The position numbers and the translations under genes are program-made. The notes under the pieces were generated by a model. The model was not told the DNA's origin. It worked only from the letters and a program-made list of their open reading frames with translations, and ran no database searches. Of a DNA stretch of 25,193 nucleotides, positions 23,709-25,193 are shown piece by piece. Position 1 is the stretch's first letter. Every line of letters begins with the position of its first letter. This stretch comes from an uncultured Eubacteriales bacterium (GTDB lineage Bacteria; Bacillota; Clostridia; UBA1381; UBA9506): the NCBI GenBank assembly GCA_900545185.1, contig UQYH01000021.1:1-25193 (forward strand), read 5' to 3'.

Positions 23709-23834
23709 ATGTTTTTGTGCTTTGCAAGTTTTAAGTAATTTGCGTTAAAATCTTGTGAGTTATACAGATATTTTGTGTTTTGAAAGGCCTGATCAACACT
23801 TGAAAACTGGAAAAAATTTTTTTCGGCACTTTTT

Positions 23835-23864
23835 TGCATATTCAGATACTTTTCGTGCAAAATA
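23835..23864 (+). promoter_or_regulatory. Probable SigG (forespore) promoter of the SASP gene
   Basis: TGCATA (23835-23840), a 17-base spacer and CAAAATA (23858-23864). This resembles the SigG consensus as I know it (-35 TGMATA-like, -10 CATAMTA-like), with one mismatch in the -10. It does not look like a SigA promoter, and SASP genes are classical SigG targets. Confidence 0.6.
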
Positions 23865-23923
23865 GAATCAAGGCACAAGCCTTACAAAAAAATTGAATGA
23901 ATAAACAAGGAGAGTATGAAACT

Positions 23924-24115
23924 ATGAACGCAAGTAAAAAAGTTGTTCCCGAAGCAAAAGGCGCATTGGATAAGTTTAAGATGGAAGTTGCCAGCGAAGT
24001 TGGCGTAAACCTGAAGGAAGGCTACAACGGCGACATCACCGCTAAGCAGGCCGGTTCTATTGGCGGTATGATGGTTAAGAAAATGGTTGAAGCCTACGAA
24101 AACAGCATTAAATAA
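23924..24115 (+). CDS. Alpha/beta-type small acid-soluble spore protein
   Basis: A 63-residue spore DNA-binding protein that coats and protects DNA in the dormant spore and is cut by protease GPR at germination. The family blocks are KMEVASEVGVNLKEGYNGD (19-37) and AKQAGSIGGMMVKKMVEAYE (40-59). The GPR site would be Glu21-Val22 in MEVASE. AAGGAGAG lies nine bases from the ATG at 23924. An in-frame ATG at 23897 would add nine residues and put the ribosome binding site inside the gene. A strong terminator follows. Its presence marks the organism as spore-forming by descent. Confidence 0.95.
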   Translation: MNASKKVVPEAKGALDKFKMEVASEVGVNLKEGYNGDITAKQAGSIGGMMVKKMVEAYENSIK

Positions 24116-24141
24116 CATGGCATAACTGCCGTTTGACACAA

Positions 24142-24185
24142 AAAAAGAGTATTTTGTAAGATACGTTTTACAAAATACTCTTTTT
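24142..24185. terminator. Bidirectional terminator between the SASP and peptidase genes
   Basis: An 18-base-pair stem, AAAAAGAGTATTTTGTAA (24142-24159) with TTACAAAATACTCTTTTT (24168-24185), loop of eight. T-runs lie at both outer ends, so it can end the SASP transcript on the plus strand and the peptidase transcript on the minus strand. Confidence 0.92.
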
Positions 24186-24241
24186 CTTATGCGCGCGGTT
24201 TGATTTGTCCGAATGGGTGTTTGTTTTTGCCGCAAAGGGTT

Positions 24242-25102
24242 TTACGCCTTGGAGAAAGACCAGATGTTTAAAATTTGGGGGAGAAGCTTTTCGGCCGTCC
24301 AGTTTTTTTCCGTCTTTTCGCGGCTGTTGGGATCGAGCACCGTGAAGCGGCCGTTATGTGTGACGCCTGTTATGACGAGGAAGTGGCCTTCGGTGGTGAA
24401 ATCGCCCGGTCCGACACTGATGATTAAGGGATTCCCTTTTTCCAAAGCGGCTTTCATGACGCCGGCATCGGCCGGAAGCTCTGACGAGGTAAGCCCCAGA
24501 GCACGGGCGCCCTCGGTCATTAATTTCCAAGAGGTGCCGGCGGAGGTGTAATAACCGCGGCCGTCACTGAAGGCGGCCATTTTATCGGGCGTGTAGGAGG
24601 CGTCACCGGTCAGGCCGCAATACACCATGGACAGGCTTGTGGGGCCACAGCCGGAAATGGCAATGCAGCTGCTGCCGTAATCGTTGTAGCCCCAGCGTTG
24701 ATCCCACTGTAAAAACAGCGGCAGTTCACCTTTTTTGACCGTGACGGGGGCTTTGGTTCCCAATTGGTCACGGTTGGGATAAGCGGCCACAAAATCGGCC
24801 GTTTCGGGATTATGCAGCAACAAATCCAAATAATTTTCGGGGTAGGCATCGAGATTGTTTATAATCGTCTCGATTTGTTTTTTGATTTTGGGATTCGATT
24901 TTTTTAAGGCAGCAAGCGGTGCGGTATACACGCGCTGTTTGTCGCTTTGCAGTGCATCGGTTTGCTCTGCGGATGGGGTTGCGGCAGGCAGGGACGTGGT
25001 GATATATGCCAGTGCGCCGCGTGCGGCCACAGCCAAAATGCAAAGCAGCAGGCACGTGCGCAAAAGTCTCCATATACGAAATTTTTTTCTTTTTGCAGTC
25101 AT
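24242..25102 (-). CDS. Membrane-anchored C39-like cysteine peptidase
   Basis: A 286-residue papain-fold protein with an N-terminal basic stretch and one hydrophobic segment (about 12-33), so it is probably anchored or exported and acts outside the membrane. The catalytic residues expected are Cys152 in SGCGPTSLSM, His240 in EGHFLVITGV and Asp257 in VLDPNS, with Gln132 in LQWDQRWGY near the oxyanion position. This is the Peptidase_C39_2-type layout common in Clostridia. Substrate unknown. I chose the ATG at 25102 because TTAGGAG lies about 11 bases upstream and a signal-anchor follows directly. The frame stays open upstream to 25174. Confidence 0.88.
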   Translation of the reverse strand: MTAKRKKFRIWRLLRTCLLLCILAVAARGALAYITTSLPAATPSAEQTDALQSDKQRVYTAPLAALKKSNPKIKKQIETIINNLDAYPENYLDLLLHNPETADFVAAYPNRDQLGTKAPVTVKKGELPLFLQWDQRWGYNDYGSSCIAISGCGPTSLSMVYCGLTGDASYTPDKMAAFSDGRGYYTSAGTSWKLMTEGARALGLTSSELPADAGVMKAALEKGNPLIISVGPGDFTTEGHFLVITGVTHNGRFTVLDPNSREKTEKNWTAEKLLPQILNIWSFSKA

Positions 25103-25193
25103 AGTGCGGAACACTCCTAAGTGTGAATCGGGGGATACAGGTAGTTTTTTACAAAATCCCCGTTTTATATACATGAAAAAAGCGAAACGGATT

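Noticed and set aside
25103..25193. Promoter for the peptidase gene
   Set aside because: AT-rich boxes are present but no convincing -35/-10 pair with proper spacing was found before the window ends.

Overview
This is a contig-end fragment from a bacterium that is most likely an anaerobic, spore-forming Clostridia (Bacillota); an Oscillospiraceae-like relative is my guess, but I cannot place it to genus. The grounds are an alpha/beta-type small acid-soluble spore protein, a bacterial V/A-type ATPase operon, formate-tetrahydrofolate ligase, a TepA-like Clp-fold protease, Gram-positive-type ribosome binding sites, and consensus SigA promoters in AT-rich intergenic DNA. The first 74 bases are not genomic: they are a T10 run plus an Illumina TruSeq P7/index adapter, so biology begins at base 75.

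Layout. (1) 76-8401, plus strand: V/A-type ATPase operon in the order C (5'-truncated), I, K, F, E, A, B, D, closed by a strong terminator. Small hairpins sit in three of its gene junctions. (2) 8473-12112, minus strand: nagB on its own, then a three-gene cassette (TIM-barrel sugar isomerase/epimerase, Gfo/Idh oxidoreductase, second TIM-barrel isomerase). The cassette is divergent from an AraC-family regulator (12255-13082, plus) across overlapping, back-to-back promoters. (3) 13225-17342, plus: probable operon of tepA-like protease, FlK-like hotdog thioesterase, fhs, and a split ThrE-type serine/threonine exporter. (4) 17431-18492, plus: ilvE with a textbook promoter. (5) 18554-21018, minus: metal-resistance operon cadC, HMA-domain metallochaperone, P1B-type ATPase, with a perfect CadC/SmtB-type operator over the promoter. 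(6) 21275-22531, plus: an MFS transporter whose promoter is preceded by phased A-tract boxes. It converges on an AraC-family regulator (22594-23457, minus). (7) 23458-23923: the only long gene-free stretch, holding a 101-bp direct repeat rich in hairpins and then a likely SigG promoter. (8) A SASP gene, and a membrane-anchored C39-like cysteine peptidase on the minus strand.

How the genes fit together. The ATPase couples ATP hydrolysis or synthesis to ion transport. The AraC-controlled cassette and nagB point to use of carbohydrate or amino sugar. fhs and the exporter point to one-carbon and serine/threonine metabolism. The cad genes form a self-contained, metal-induced efflux module. No phage, IS element, CRISPR array, tRNA or rRNA was found. 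The least explained element is the structured 101-bp repeat upstream of the second AraC gene.
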